Assembly: GCA_900239685.1 (NCBI GenBank)
Contig: OENT01000073.1
Coordinates: 178,672 to 242,671, forward strand
From: Rotaria macrura
Taxonomy: Eukaryota > Rotifera > Eurotatoria > Philodinida > Philodinidae
DNA length: 64,000 nt
Direction of reading: 5' to 3'
The position numbers were made by a program, and so were the translations under genes. Shown here one piece after another: positions 12,389 to 25,200 of the stretch (the stretch's first letter is position 1; each line of letters opens with the position of its first letter). Below the pieces are notes generated by a model, which worked only from the letters and a program-made list of their open reading frames with translations, did no database searches and was not told where the DNA came from.

Positions 12389-15300
12389 TTTTCTTTCTTT
12401 GATATAGCGGTGTAAAAATTGTCAAAAATTACGAAAATGCTTCTTACACAAGTGAATGCTGCTATGGAACTAGACAAACACGGTCAATTCCATTAGTGGC
12501 ATGTTGACAAACTCAAAAGGAACCAAATTTAAACGAGCATTGAGATTCGTTCAAAGAAAGAGCGAGTTGTGAAATTTAAGTTGAAAGCTTTATTTTGTTT
12601 CTACTTGCGTAAATTTGATTTAAGAAATAAAATGTCATAGGAGAACATTTTAGTTCACAAAAACAATTGTCGAATTATCATTTAGAAGACAATTATGAAT
12701 CTTTTCAATCAAACAGATGTTGATCAACAGAGCAGATATACCTATATAGTCGGTATTTTTAGATGATGTTCTCTAGTAAGCAGCTATTCACGGATGATGA
12801 AGGTTGAACAATGCCTTACGTTGTTTCTTCAACAATCCTCCGTGGTTCATCTTGTTTTTAATTTGTAATTGTTCTTTTGATGATGCCTAAGATCGAGTCA
12901 GAGCGGTTTGTCTTTGATTTCTTTTAGAAATATTGCTCTTAGAAATTAGAGGAAACACAACGAAAAAACGCTTATTTATCTTAAAATACTCGAAAGAAAA
13001 GACTTGAGCTCACTGGGTCGTAGCACAAAAAACAGTCGATGAAGATGATGACTTCGTTTGTTTTTATTTACATATTAAAATTTTATCGAAAAATTCTTAA
13101 CTCCTTAAAATTGTTTACTTTCACGCCTATCATTTTTTTTGCTTTTGTTCCCTACGAGTTACTATGTGTTATTATTCGTTACGTATCCATTATGATTTAA
13201 AAGAACCAAATTCTATCTATAAGAAGCACATTAAATTAATAAACAAAATAAAATCTCATGATTGATACTGAAACAGACAGAATTCTTTATCAAAATGAAA
13301 TTAGTCGAAATGAAAATTTTTTTTAATGGCTTCCATGACGGTTGTATGGTTCTTCAGTAAGAAGCATTGGATAGAATACATTTTAATGTATCTTAAGAAA
13401 TGAAGAAAAAAAAAACGTTGTTGCAATTGCAAGAAACACGTTTTTCTTGGATTATTTAATGGTGTAACCTCTTGAAAAAGGTTTCTAGATTGATCTAGAC
13501 GATATGTAATACAATCAAGGATAGTATGATAATTCCCATTTTGTCAAATTGAATCATTTATAGTTGACTGTTTGCACGCGTATGTATGAAGTATTCAAAT
13601 GTTCAATATAAAATGACTGATCTAGATTTTATTCGTTATTTTGTGAGAAAATTTTTAATACACGGGAAACGATGATTGATACTTCTCTCTCTCTCTCTTT
13701 CAAAGTATACTTGATGGAATGTTGACTCAAGTATGATTGTTAATTCGATTGAAACCCAATAATTGTCTTCGTTTTTAACGAAGAGAAAACGTTTTTATAG
13801 GTCAAAAGGCTTGTTACTATGGAAATAAATACAAAGTTAAGTAGAAAATCTCTGCAAGATAATAGTTTCATTCACGTTACAATTGACTGTGAAAGGAATG
13901 ATGCATCTCGGTTGTTTGCGGGAAAGATTTTTGTTTTAGTTTGTTTAAATTGCGGTCTGTAGTGTATATTATTTTTCGTTGTTGCTATTTGATCGTTCCT
14001 TGTTTTCTTTTAATCTTTCGTTTGTTTTTATAAAACAATTACAACTCTTATTATAGTAACCATCGATTTTTCTAAGAACTAAACTCTTCATATGCATTTA
14101 ATGGATAACTTACAAACAATGAGATATTTGTAGTTTATTCTATCAAGGACATCAACAATAACAATAGCAATAGTAGATTTTAAAATTTCTTTTGTGAATC
14201 GAATTTTATCTCTCAGAATCTTTTCACTATGCATTTGTTGTTAATTTTCTTTCATAACTGTGATTTTGAATATTGATACGATCGAATGTAAAATCTAAAC
14301 TGTTTTTTTTTCTGGAAAATTATATTTTTCAAGGTTAGACTTTATCCATGAAAGATTTATAACTATGTAATGAAACATGAAAGTTGACTTTCAAACAGTG
14401 TGCCATGAATCGTTTAGGTTCTAACGAGTTTTAAAAACATGTACAAAAGAATACACATGATAAATTTGTTTTCACTTCAACAACTGCTTTCATAAGAATT
14501 CATGTAGAGTATTGGAAATTTTAAAGGAAATTCTTTCAAAGAAGCTTTTAGGCAACGTCTTCACTTCTGAATAGTACAATCGAATGAATGAGTTGATATT
14601 TCTATCACGATAGTTAGTACTAAATTAAATGTAACTCATTTTTATGGATCATCTAAAAATATGTGTCCAAGAGATGTTTCTAAGTGTTTTCAATGTATTT
14701 CAAAGATCATCAGGAAATGTTCATACGTTGAATATTGTACATAGAGCATTTGTGGTATATAAAAATAATAATTCATTGTTTATCATCATTCAGATCTTGG
14801 ATATAGAATCGGTCGTGTCTACACAAACATCAGAAAATATATCATATAGAATATTCAGACAACGAACTCTACTCTTTCCAAGGACGTCTGTGCATTATTC
14901 TCGAACTGTCTGAGTGCTGTTAAAAATATTATCCATTGAGTTTTTTTCTGTGATCTATGCATTAGAAAAATAAAATATGTTCCCTATTGCCTTTGGTGAT
15001 GATGACAAACTACACAGAGATGATTGTCATGTGTTGTCAGAGAATAATCGAAACACTTTTAACAATGCTTCTATGAATACCAATGACAAAGAAAACAGTT
15101 GCTTATACTATAATCGTCACATATAAACCTTTGCATAACTATGACAAAAACAAGGATAGTTGCTGGCAACTTAGTCTTTTATATTGTGATCAATATAGGA
15201 AATCTTGACATACATTAATCTCATTCCGAGCATATAGTCTGAGGCAATCCCTACCGAAACAGTTGATTCATTTCTCTACATTGAAACCTTTGACGAACAT

Positions 15301-15571
15301 GTATAAATAGTTATGTGAAAATTTAATAATTTCGTTTATTGTTAAGTTTCATTAACAGTATCATATATCTGTATTTTCAACGTTATTTTATTTGGTGACA
15401 CATCCAAAAATACCATTCACTCTTATAAACACACTTGACATGTATGATCTTCTAAGTATCTATGCATATAATATATCATGAAATGAAAATTCCAGAGAAA
15501 ATAATGAACAACAATAAAGATATGTTTCTCTTTTTTTTGTTTTAAAGAACAAAGATCTCTGTTTAACAATG
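12389..15571. other. 3.2-kb AT-rich stretch between PLAC8 copies, no gene seen
   Basis: No fourth PLAC8-like Cys-rich exon was found. A CT microsatellite lies at 13684-13700. A plus-strand open frame of 89 codons at 14644-14913 has no recognisable features. Confidence 0.5.
13684..13700. repeat. CT microsatellite
   Basis: Short uninterrupted CT run. Confidence 0.8.
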
Positions 15572-16125
15572 TCAATCAGGAATACCTTGATAATCAAGTT
15601 CTCTTTCTATTTGCATCGCAGCGCATGGGCATACACAAAAGCAACAACAACATGCTTTGTAACAGTCTTCTGCTAAACTACCCTAAAATATAAGAATAGA
15701 ACATATATAAAATAGAAATAGAAATCAATTTAAATATTTCATATCTACTCGAATATGAAAAGATGTTCGAACTTTTGTACGTAATGACACTAATGAACAT
15801 GGATTGAAAAAAGCAGTAAGAAAGTGTTCTTTAACACGACTGTTTAATTTGGCAACATAACATGGATTACAGAAGAAAGCGAAAGCCGCTGAAAAAAAAA
15901 GTAAGTTCATCGATTAAAATCGACTCTCTTACACATCAAATTTACATACATCGTGAACATGGCTTAAATGAACCGCAAAGCGTTTCATTCCAATCATTAT
16001 TGAATGCATAGAATTCATTTCGAGCATCTACTTGAATAACAATGGGCTGATTGTTATAACGACTTTAAAATTTTACTAATAAATTTCAAAGAAATAAACA
16101 TCAACAAATCAATATACCTTGCCAT
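15572..16125 (-). CDS. PLAC8/cornifelin-family cysteine-rich protein (copy 2)
   Basis: Four exons (16118-16125, 15950-16062, 15749-15888, 15572-15682) give 123 residues. The first exon has only 8 nt (Met-Ala plus two bases) but has a consensus GTATAT donor and the phase seen in the other copies. Seen: FYAFNNDW (family start), FFCNPCYVAK, NPCSLVSLRTKVR, and a last exon with AEDCYKACCCCFCVCPC followed by MQIERELDYQG. Same exon layout as its neighbours, so these are duplicates of one ancestor. It lacks the second CC of the usual first cluster, so membrane association or metal binding may differ. Function is known only at family level. Confidence 0.85.
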
Positions 16126-16706
16126 TGATATTTTTTGTATGTAACGAAAAATATTGACTGTTTTCAAAAGAAGTCCAAGTGATTTTTATTTCTTGAACTT
16201 ATATTTTCTTTCCGAATTGATCAATGAACATGAAGTGAAATTATTGTCAAGGTAATAATGCATAGAATCCTTTGGTTACTCCAATCGTACGATTTGAAAT
16301 AATAAAAATGAAACAGAAAGAAACGAAAGAAATATGTTAGAAAAAGAAAATTTCAAAAAGACAAACAATGAACCTGTTTGTTTTAGTAACAAAAATCTTT
16401 CCATCAGCATCGTACTAATACAAGAACAATAAGAATCATTTTTTTTCCTTCAGTTTCATCATGTCTCATTTACTATTAACAAAAAAGAAATGCCACTTTT
16501 GTTACTATGGAAAGAATTGAAAAGAATGATTACAATGACAGCCAATAAGATCATAGTCGTCATCGTTGATTTCAAAAGCAAACAATATGAAATACATAGT
16601 TGAATTTGTTTCTTTTTTTATTCATATGCGTATATGACTATACAGACATCTTTAAAAAAAGAAAAGGAAAGCGGAATATTCAAGTGTCAAATATATTTTC
16701 AGTTTA
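16126..16706. other. Short spacer between PLAC8 copies 2 and 3
   Basis: AT-rich, about 580 bp, no coding content. Holds the 3' end of copy 3 and presumably the promoter of copy 2. Confidence 0.5.
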
Positions 16707-17365
16707 TTAATAATCGCCACTATTATGTTGATTAAAACGGTCACCTTTTGGATGAGTTTTTCTGTTTTTTGGAGCATCCCACAATCCTTGTGATTCAAGT
16801 TCATTGGCAATTTGATTTGCTGTACATGGTGTGCAACAACTTGCTGCACAGCAATCACCACAACATCCACCCTAAAAAAGTCAATTTAATTAAGTAAATA
16901 ATCTATTCACTCTCTTTTTTTTTGTTTATTCTCAATATTGTCTACTAACTTCAATGCGTCTTGCTGTTCGCAATTTTGTTCGGAAATATTGCAATGAACA
17001 AGGAAGACAACCACTGATTGCTGATTCTCCTAAATGGCTAGCCACTTTGCATCCCATACAGCACATACAGAAACATGAGAAACAACCTAAATTTGTACGA
17101 GAGAAAAGAAAAATAAATAGTAAGAAAAATAACTAGATGATTCTAATTAAAAAATTAACATTGAATAATATCAATTTTTAATCTTACATTGACCCATTGG
17201 TTTGCAAGATAATAGTTCTGTACGCCATTGATTTTCAAAATCCCATACATTTTGTGGATCATATTGTTGTTTAACAACAGCTGGATGTATACCTTGATTA
17301 CTGATCGAGAAATAAAAATTATACAAGTTAAAACAGTTGTTAATATCTTACTGTCCACGATTCAT
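16707..17365 (-). CDS. PLAC8/cornifelin-family cysteine-rich protein (copy 3)
   Basis: Four exons (17352-17365, 17188-17300, 16950-17086, 16707-16871) give 142 residues, all junctions in phase. Seen: NVWDFENQW start motif, CCFSCFCMCCMGC cluster, GCLPCSLQYFRTKLR, then GGCCGDCCAASCCTPCT and QIANELESQGLW. The C-terminal tail is longer than in the other two copies and is basic/polar (DAPKNRKTHPKGDRF). Exon 3 is 137 nt, exactly as in copy 1. Most upstream of the tandem trio in the direction of transcription. Confidence 0.88.
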
Positions 17366-17520
17366 ATTTGTTGTTCCTATTTAGTTACGTTTGATTATGT
17401 CAAAATAAAGCCAAAAAAGAATGATTGACGAGAATTTCTTTTTAATTGTTTCTTTCTTGTTGCCTCTATCGAATCTGCCCGGTAATAATATTGTTCAATT
17501 TTTTTATCGATGACTTTTTT

Positions 17521-17574
17521 TCTCTTTTACTCTCTCACTCACTCTCCCCCTCTCTCTCTCTCTCTCTCTCTCTT
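17521..17574. repeat. CT microsatellite
   Basis: CT/CA-rich run with about eleven perfect CT units at its right half, 160 bp upstream of PLAC8 copy 3. Confidence 0.85.
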
Positions 17575-20500
17575 TGCCATTTCTAGATTTTTCTTGCGTT
17601 CGATCATGCCATGAGAAAAAGAAAGAAGTCATATACATGTGAATTTCACTATGAATACGTGTATTTATTGACACAAACGATCGTTGTCCTGAGTTTTAAA
17701 AAGTTACTTATGTTGAAATAATTATAAACAAAAAATGCAAAAATGCGATTTTATTACATTCTCTAAACGTAAAACATGACAACAAAGTCGACGAAATAAT
17801 TTATAAGCTCATTGTTTTTTTTTGTTCTTCTTAATTGGAATTTGTTCAATTAAAAAAGAAACAAGATTATAATTTTTCTGTCTTTATTTAAAATTAATGT
17901 AAGTAAAGAAATAAATATAAATGTATATTCATGTAAAGTAATGAAAGTTTATAATGACTGAATTCCATTAAATGAAAAAAAAAAATAGAACAAATCTATT
18001 GAATAATTTCTTTCGATAAAACTAAGGAGATATGGACAATAGTGAAAGGAAAAATCTCTCGACAATGTTTCAATACAAAATAAATCTGATTCATTCATTT
18101 GATAAGTCATTATTTTCGATCGAAGTAAAAAGATATCAAAAGAAATCAAATATGAATAGGTGAAAATCGGCAATGTCATTCATATTACGTCCAATATTGA
18201 CAGAAAGAAGAAAAAAAACAAAGAAACGAAATTCTACTTTATTCTGTTTTTTCCTTAATTGTCAATTTCGAAATCGATGTATTGTAACGTTAATGTTTTT
18301 CTTTAGAAATGAAATCTTACAAGATTATTTCTAATTTTTCTTTTCAGTTATATCCGAATCGAACGTAAATTACATTTTAAAAATTATTTATCCATTTCAC
18401 TGAGAAGAAACATTGACTATTCTATTTCCAATAGACGATAAACAAGATCTAGTGATAAGTTTACGAAATGAAAGGTAGACATCGAAAAACATGTTTATCT
18501 CACTCGAGAATATATATGAGAGAAATGATTTCATACTCGAAGTACATCAGTTTGTCATGATCAATCAAAATTATCTTGTATTTTACAACTTGAGTAAATA
18601 GAAAAAAAAAACTTTAAACGATATTTTTTTAAAGTGTAGCCTTGTTTAATCTAATTGTTAATTTTATACTTAAAAAGATTTGTTAAGCAGTTGACTAGAA
18701 AGTTTAAACGATGAAAAAAAAAACGCGAAAAAATTCTTTATTTGAAGAATTTCGCGATGAAACCTATTCAATGCTCTATATTTTCTTCTTTCGTTTCAGA
18801 TGTTACTTCGTTTTGATACAATACGATGCAAGTAATCATCGTACAGATTACATTTAAACAGAGGATATCGATTATTTAGTTTGTTAATATTTTTTTTTTG
18901 GTTTTGTTTATTGAGTAAATTCAAATAGAACAGTAGCTAAGCTGTACCTTGCCGTTATCGATAAGAATTTCTTATATTCTTTTATATAAAATATTATCAT
19001 GATTAATAATTTTCAAATCATTTGACACATTGAAATATTCAAAAAAACAACATCAAATCTTATTAGTTTAACTTGACCATCAATCGCAATGCAGTAACTT
19101 ATTATTTTTATCTTGATTACATATGAGAAATATTTACATAAGCAATCAATATAGATATATTGTTTTTTTTAACATATGAATAATACTTCTGTCTATTATT
19201 CATCCTTTCAATATATACGATAAATATCGACAAACATTAGTTTTTCTCTTTCTGTCATAAGGAGAAACTATGCAGAAGGCGTTTTCTAAAAGACGATGCA
19301 ATACGAGTATACATTTTAGATACGTCATATTCAGTTTTGATAGACATGTTTCAGCTGAAGTGGATTTTCCGAAGAGAGAGAATCATCTATTTTACTGTTC
19401 TATCTGTGTTAAATTTGAAACATTGTCAGTTTCAAACAGTGACTTTTTAGATTTATTTGAAATCTGCCTCGATTGATCAACTTTTTCGAAAGTGACCGAT
19501 GAAATCTGCTCATAAGATTCTATGTGATAAGTCAAAGACATGTAAGAAAAAAATAACATTAATCTTACGATTCATCTTGTTATGGATATAATCAGAAATT
19601 AACGACTTTCGATATGACACATTGTCAAGATACCGCTTCCAGTTCGACCAATACTAAATATTAGTGAAAATTCAGAACAATAACAACAATATATTGCACC
19701 ATACGATCTTGTCACTATTCAACATACACTGATGAGTAACTGCGTTGTTCGACACGTATGAAGAAGACACTATATACCAGTTTCATCAGTATAGGACAAG
19801 CCTTTGAATGAGTTTCCCATTAGTCGAAGGTACTGTGTCTCACAAACAAACATTAGGATAAACATACTGACGATACTACGACGTTGGCTTCGATTAACGT
19901 GTAGTGAATATGTATGACGAACAACACCGGAACTCGTGTATATTGGCTATTCTATCAAATCGAAATTTAGAAGCAATCGGACAGAACAATATTTCATAGT
20001 TCGTCGATCTGTCTTTCTGTATGATATCTTTTATAAATAATTTCACGATTATAAAAAAATGACTGATTTCTCAACGATAGAATTCTAATTGTATTGTTTT
20101 CAGAAATATAAGACTAGATATACAATCATGATGTCAACAATTGTGTATGGTATGCAAAATTTTTAGAATAATATTTTTTCCCACATTTTCCATTATGTCC
20201 GATGATATTACGGAGAATTTATTTGAGCTTTCTTACGAAACAAAGATGTGAATTGAAATTAGTTTGATTAATCTATAGATGAAGATAAATGGATTTATAT
20301 TATTAATATAATCGATATTCAACAACTATAAAGGACATCCGAGAATCTAATATTATTCGCTAGGTATTATAGTCGAACAAATTATTGAAAATAACCAGAT
20401 CTTAGAAATAGACTCGATCTTGTTACATAATTGATGTCATTCGAAACTTTATGATATCTGTCTGGATGGATAAAATATAGTAACCGTAACTAATAATTAT

Positions 20501-22007
20501 CTTCGCAAAATACTACTAAATAATAAAAGATCTAATACATAGCAACAAAGTAGAGTACTCATATTTTTCACTTGATTACAAGATGATCAGATTAAATTGG
20601 TCATTAGCAACACACAACGTGATTACGTTTGTTTTCTTTTGTTTTTTATTGCATGACGAAATTTTCTTTTCTCGTTTTCTTCGATTGCGTTTTTAAGACA
20701 AATAAGATGATTTAGAATAAAAATAAATCGAATGCATTTTTTTTTCCTCTTCTCTATGAACTTTTGCACAAGTGTCAACAAGAATAGACCTATTAAAAAG
20801 GAAATTGTTTTGAAAACAAAACAAATGATTGCTATTGGAGATAGAAGTTCGAAAGAGATCGACTGATGATCAAACTCTATTTTATTCTCCGTAATTGTCG
20901 TTGAAATTCTAGCGAAACTATAGTATTGTGTTAATCGATAATGATTATTTTGTTTTTCATATTTATTCAAGAGAAGAACTTTTTCAACATTACATATTTT
21001 GACCGATGTATCTTTTCTCATTTGATGAATTCTTTCATTGAAATGAAGCATGGAAGAAAAGAAAAACGATTCGTACTCACAAATTTTATCTTTTCAAGTT
21101 ATGATTATATTTGTGAATTGATTGATTGATCATCTGATTTTTTAAACTCACTTCTCTTCTAATACACGTTGACTACTTAGTTCATTATGAATAATATTTC
21201 ATTTTCATACATTTGATATTCTACCAATAGCTCCTATTCGCTAGATCTTGTACATAGTAGAAAAAGAAAACAATGAACTTTGTCCCGGATAACTATATAC
21301 TATGATTGAAGATTGTGCAATACATAATGAAAGTATCGGTCATCATGACCGATATTAGAAGAAATACATGGTATCAAAATTGAGACCGTAGTTTTGATGA
21401 AGTACAGTACTAGCCAAATCATCCCTGCCGTCATAAGAAAGAAAAACAATCAAATGAGAATAAACTTGAACCTATATGGGTATTTTCTATTCATGATAGA
21501 ACATATTATGTAATCGAACATTATTTCTTATGAACCATCTTATATTGAGGTTTATTATCTAAATAATGATTGTTATTGAAAACGATATAACAATAATTAG
21601 ATTGGTTCTGTTGAAACTCTCATTGGATTACTCGTAAATCTAGAGGCAGACATGACTTCTGATATATGTTTTGGATCTTGAAAACAACATTTCTCAGAAA
21701 ATCTAGCGCTTCATCTTAAATCTTATTAATCACTATACCAGATTTCCTTGTCAATACTTATTTCATTTATCCCATGGAACGAGAAGAAAGACCACTAGTA
21801 TCATATGTGTGTGTGTCTAATTAGTTTTTCGTATGTTTCTGTGGTGCAATATGTTAGGACGAAATCTTGCATCGCATTTTTTTTCCATATAGTTTGATAT
21901 TTCTGCATTGCAGTAATGTTATTGTTTCTTCTTCATTTACATCTGTACAATCAAGCATTCTCCTGTCTGGTGAATAGAAAACATATTTCTAATTTTCACT
22001 CGATTTA

Positions 22008-22028
22008 CTCTCTCTCTCTCTCTTTCTC
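22008..22028. repeat. CT microsatellite
   Basis: CT run in the 3' flank of the Ig/FN3 receptor gene. Confidence 0.8.
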
Positions 22029-22290
22029 AATATTGAACTTCGAAAATAGATGAATTCTGTTTTCAACATGTATATAATCTTTGTTTCATTTTTTTTTCTT
22101 CGAAATACATCTTCGAAGTTTCAATAAATTTCTATAAAAATTTGCAGAAAGAAAAAACAAACAAACAACATAGAGATATATATATATATAAGAAGAAGAA
22201 CAATTTCTTTATATTTTCTATTGCTTTTGGTTTTTTATGTACATATATAAAGTTGAAAAGCAAAACAAACAAACAGAATCGAAATTCAAT

Positions 22291-25200
22291 TCACACATAA
22301 ATACCATCATCACGATAACGATCTTCATCGCGATCATAATTAACAAATGTTGTATCATCATCACGTTGATAATCAACCGATATTCGATCGAAACTTGGTC
22401 GATCACGATAATCATCGTTTGTATTGAATTGATCACGATCATCATTTGAAGTTTGAAAATCTTGTCGATCGTTATCATTTGAATCAATATAACGGTCTTG
22501 ATAGTCAATTTCATCGACAGCATTCATTTCATGCCAATGTTGATCATTATGATTCGAACTATTGATACTTAAACGATCATCGACTACTGTTGCTGCTAGT
22601 AGATGATTTTCAACAATAAGACTATTTTCTCGACTACGTGTATTATCCATTAGTTGTTGACGATTCAAATCAACTAAATGATCATCTCTTGAATTCGGTG
22701 AATATTCACGACGTTTTTCTCGATAATGTTCCCGTTCACGTAAATCACGTTCTGGAGAATAAGTACCACGTTGATTTGTTTTCATCATTTGCCTATCGAT
22801 TAAATAGAATGGCTCTTGAGATTTATAGAAATCAAATCCGTGTAGTTTTGTTGCAGCTTGAAAACTTGAACGACGTTGTAATGTTAAAGGATATGGATTT
22901 AATTCGTCAAGATAAACTTGTTGAGGATTAAAAGCAGAAAATAATGTACGATTACGAGTCAATGGTAAAGATTTTATTGTTGCTGTTGCAGTGGATGCTG
23001 CCGCATTTGATGAACCAAGTAATTGATCGAGATCAGTTTCTTTTAATGTGTTTCGTCGTGATGGTGTTGATTCATCTTCTGTTGAATAGATACTTCGTAA
23101 TGGTGGATTACTTGCACGATTTGATGCTGATGTGTCTGCTGATATTAAATAATCTTTTGAACGATAAGGACGGACAGGATATGCTGTTCCATTGCCATTC
23201 TGTTTTAAATGTACTACAATAATACGAAAGAGAAATAAAGAAATAATAAAACATAAACAAAAGTCATCAATAGTTTTAGTTGAAAATCAAGAAACATTTT
23301 CTAATAAATGCAAAAAGAATATTGTGAAGACTCGATCATGTTATCTTTCATCTATCAAATAGATCTTTATCAAAAATATATCAAGATTGTCTTTAGTAAC
23401 TGTCAGTTTTTGACATGTATAAATGAGTTATCTATCTTCACTTTAGCCGTTGATGTAGGTAAAAATAAACAATAGCTACGATTCCAATCAATATGAATTA
23501 TGGTCTGCATGCATTATTACATTATCAAATTATTCATATGTATATATATATATAGTACGTACATATATAATAGAATACATCGGTTCAAGTAAATATTTTG
23601 CTGAGAATTTTTATTGCTCAAATCATATATAGAACTTTTGACTTAAGAAGATAAAAAAGAACTTCTTCTTTTACGAAACATTTGTTCAACAACGTAAAAC
23701 AACCTTGAATCTAATGCACTGTCAAATGATATTATAGTCAAATGTATTCTTTTGTCGGTTGATTCAACAATTAGATGTAAACAACAAAAAAAAAACCATA
23801 AAGAAACTCTTTTTTATCTGTTATTTTTACCTAAAGATTGTTTTCCATTAGAATTTGCATATGAATGAGGATCATGATTTTGATAAGTAAGACCTAAATA
23901 TAACAGTAACAGTAGTTCTATAATTAATTCTTTGGAGATTTCCTTACTGTCAAAGTTGCCTTTTATTTTTCTTTTGTACATATATCGACGTATGTGATGA
24001 CAACAACAACAAATAATTAATAAAGAAATCAAACATACACCGATGATACATATGGCCATGTAGGGTAAATAGATGCGGGTTTTTTCTGCAAGAGATTCAA
24101 CTAAAACAATTAGGATCTATGCTTGTTTTATTTTGACCATGCATTTCAATTTTTCTACCTTTGGGTTTTCCGACTGTGATCGAATAGCTTCTATCGAGAT
24201 TATCACCAAATTTATTTTTTGTAAATACACGAAAGTCATGATGACGCTCAGGTTTAAGATCAGGAAGAATAAATGCACAATTACCTAAGAAATAGACAAT
24301 GAAAATTATTTTACGTTTCATAATATTGTTCACATGTCAACAATATTTTGATTTTACCTTTTAATCGTGCATGTTCAGAAAAACTACCATTATCTTGTCG
24401 TTTAAACATATAACAAAAGAAATCTTCATCACCCTGATGAAATCCAGCTAAACAATTAACTGTCAACGTTGTATTGACATAGGTATAATGACACGATTCA
24501 ATAGGATCAGGTACACCTAAATATACAAATAAATATATGTATATATATATATATATTTATGATTGATGATAGATAAGAGAAATATTTTATTGTTACCTCC
24601 CATGACCATATTAATATGACATTCACCAAATAAACGTAATTCGTTATGTGCTCGGCAAATAACTTGTCCGAAATCGCTATTATGCTTTGGTAGAACTGTT
24701 ATATAATTTGAACTTGTATTTAAATAATATCCTAAATGTGTATGACCGTTTGGTAGAATCCAAGTAAAATTTAATTTCGATGGATTAGCATCATTCATAA
24801 AACATGTTAAATTTATTGAACGATGAATACCAGTAAAGAATTGTAATGGATAGTGAATTTTATGTGAACATGTTGGACCATCTATAGAATCAAACAGAAT
24901 GAATACAATATTGTTGCCTTGTCTTTTTGTTACTGCTCTTTCTCTAGTCTAATGATGGATTGATTTGTTGACATATTAGCACGCGCTCGAATGACATCCG
25001 CCAGACGTCCATACATATACGACAAGATTAACAGAAACTAACTTATACATATATCTTTAGCTTAAAGTTAACCTATTCGATTTGGCTGCTGACAAAAAAA
25101 CATAGCATTCATTATTTATTCATTCACGAACAAATATCCTGTTCGACTATGCACTTTCTTACAAACCAAGAAAACATTCGATTTCCATATAGAGCAAATA

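Larger units (their letters stand above)
17366..22290. other. 4.9-kb AT-rich desert
   Basis: No gene recognised. Contains CT-rich microsatellites at 17521-17574 and 22008-22028. A minus-strand frame of 142 codons at 20623-21051 has a hydrophobic stretch but biased composition and no homology that I can name; it is not called as a gene. Confidence 0.45.

Noticed and set aside
19731-19775. ctgatgag on the plus strand as a possible hammerhead
   Set aside because: No GAAA after a plausible stem II; the following bases read ttcgacac.
20623-21051. 142-codon minus-strand frame with a hydrophobic segment
   Set aside because: Biased Lys/Ile/Phe composition expected in AT-rich DNA, no signal or domain, no supporting neighbours.
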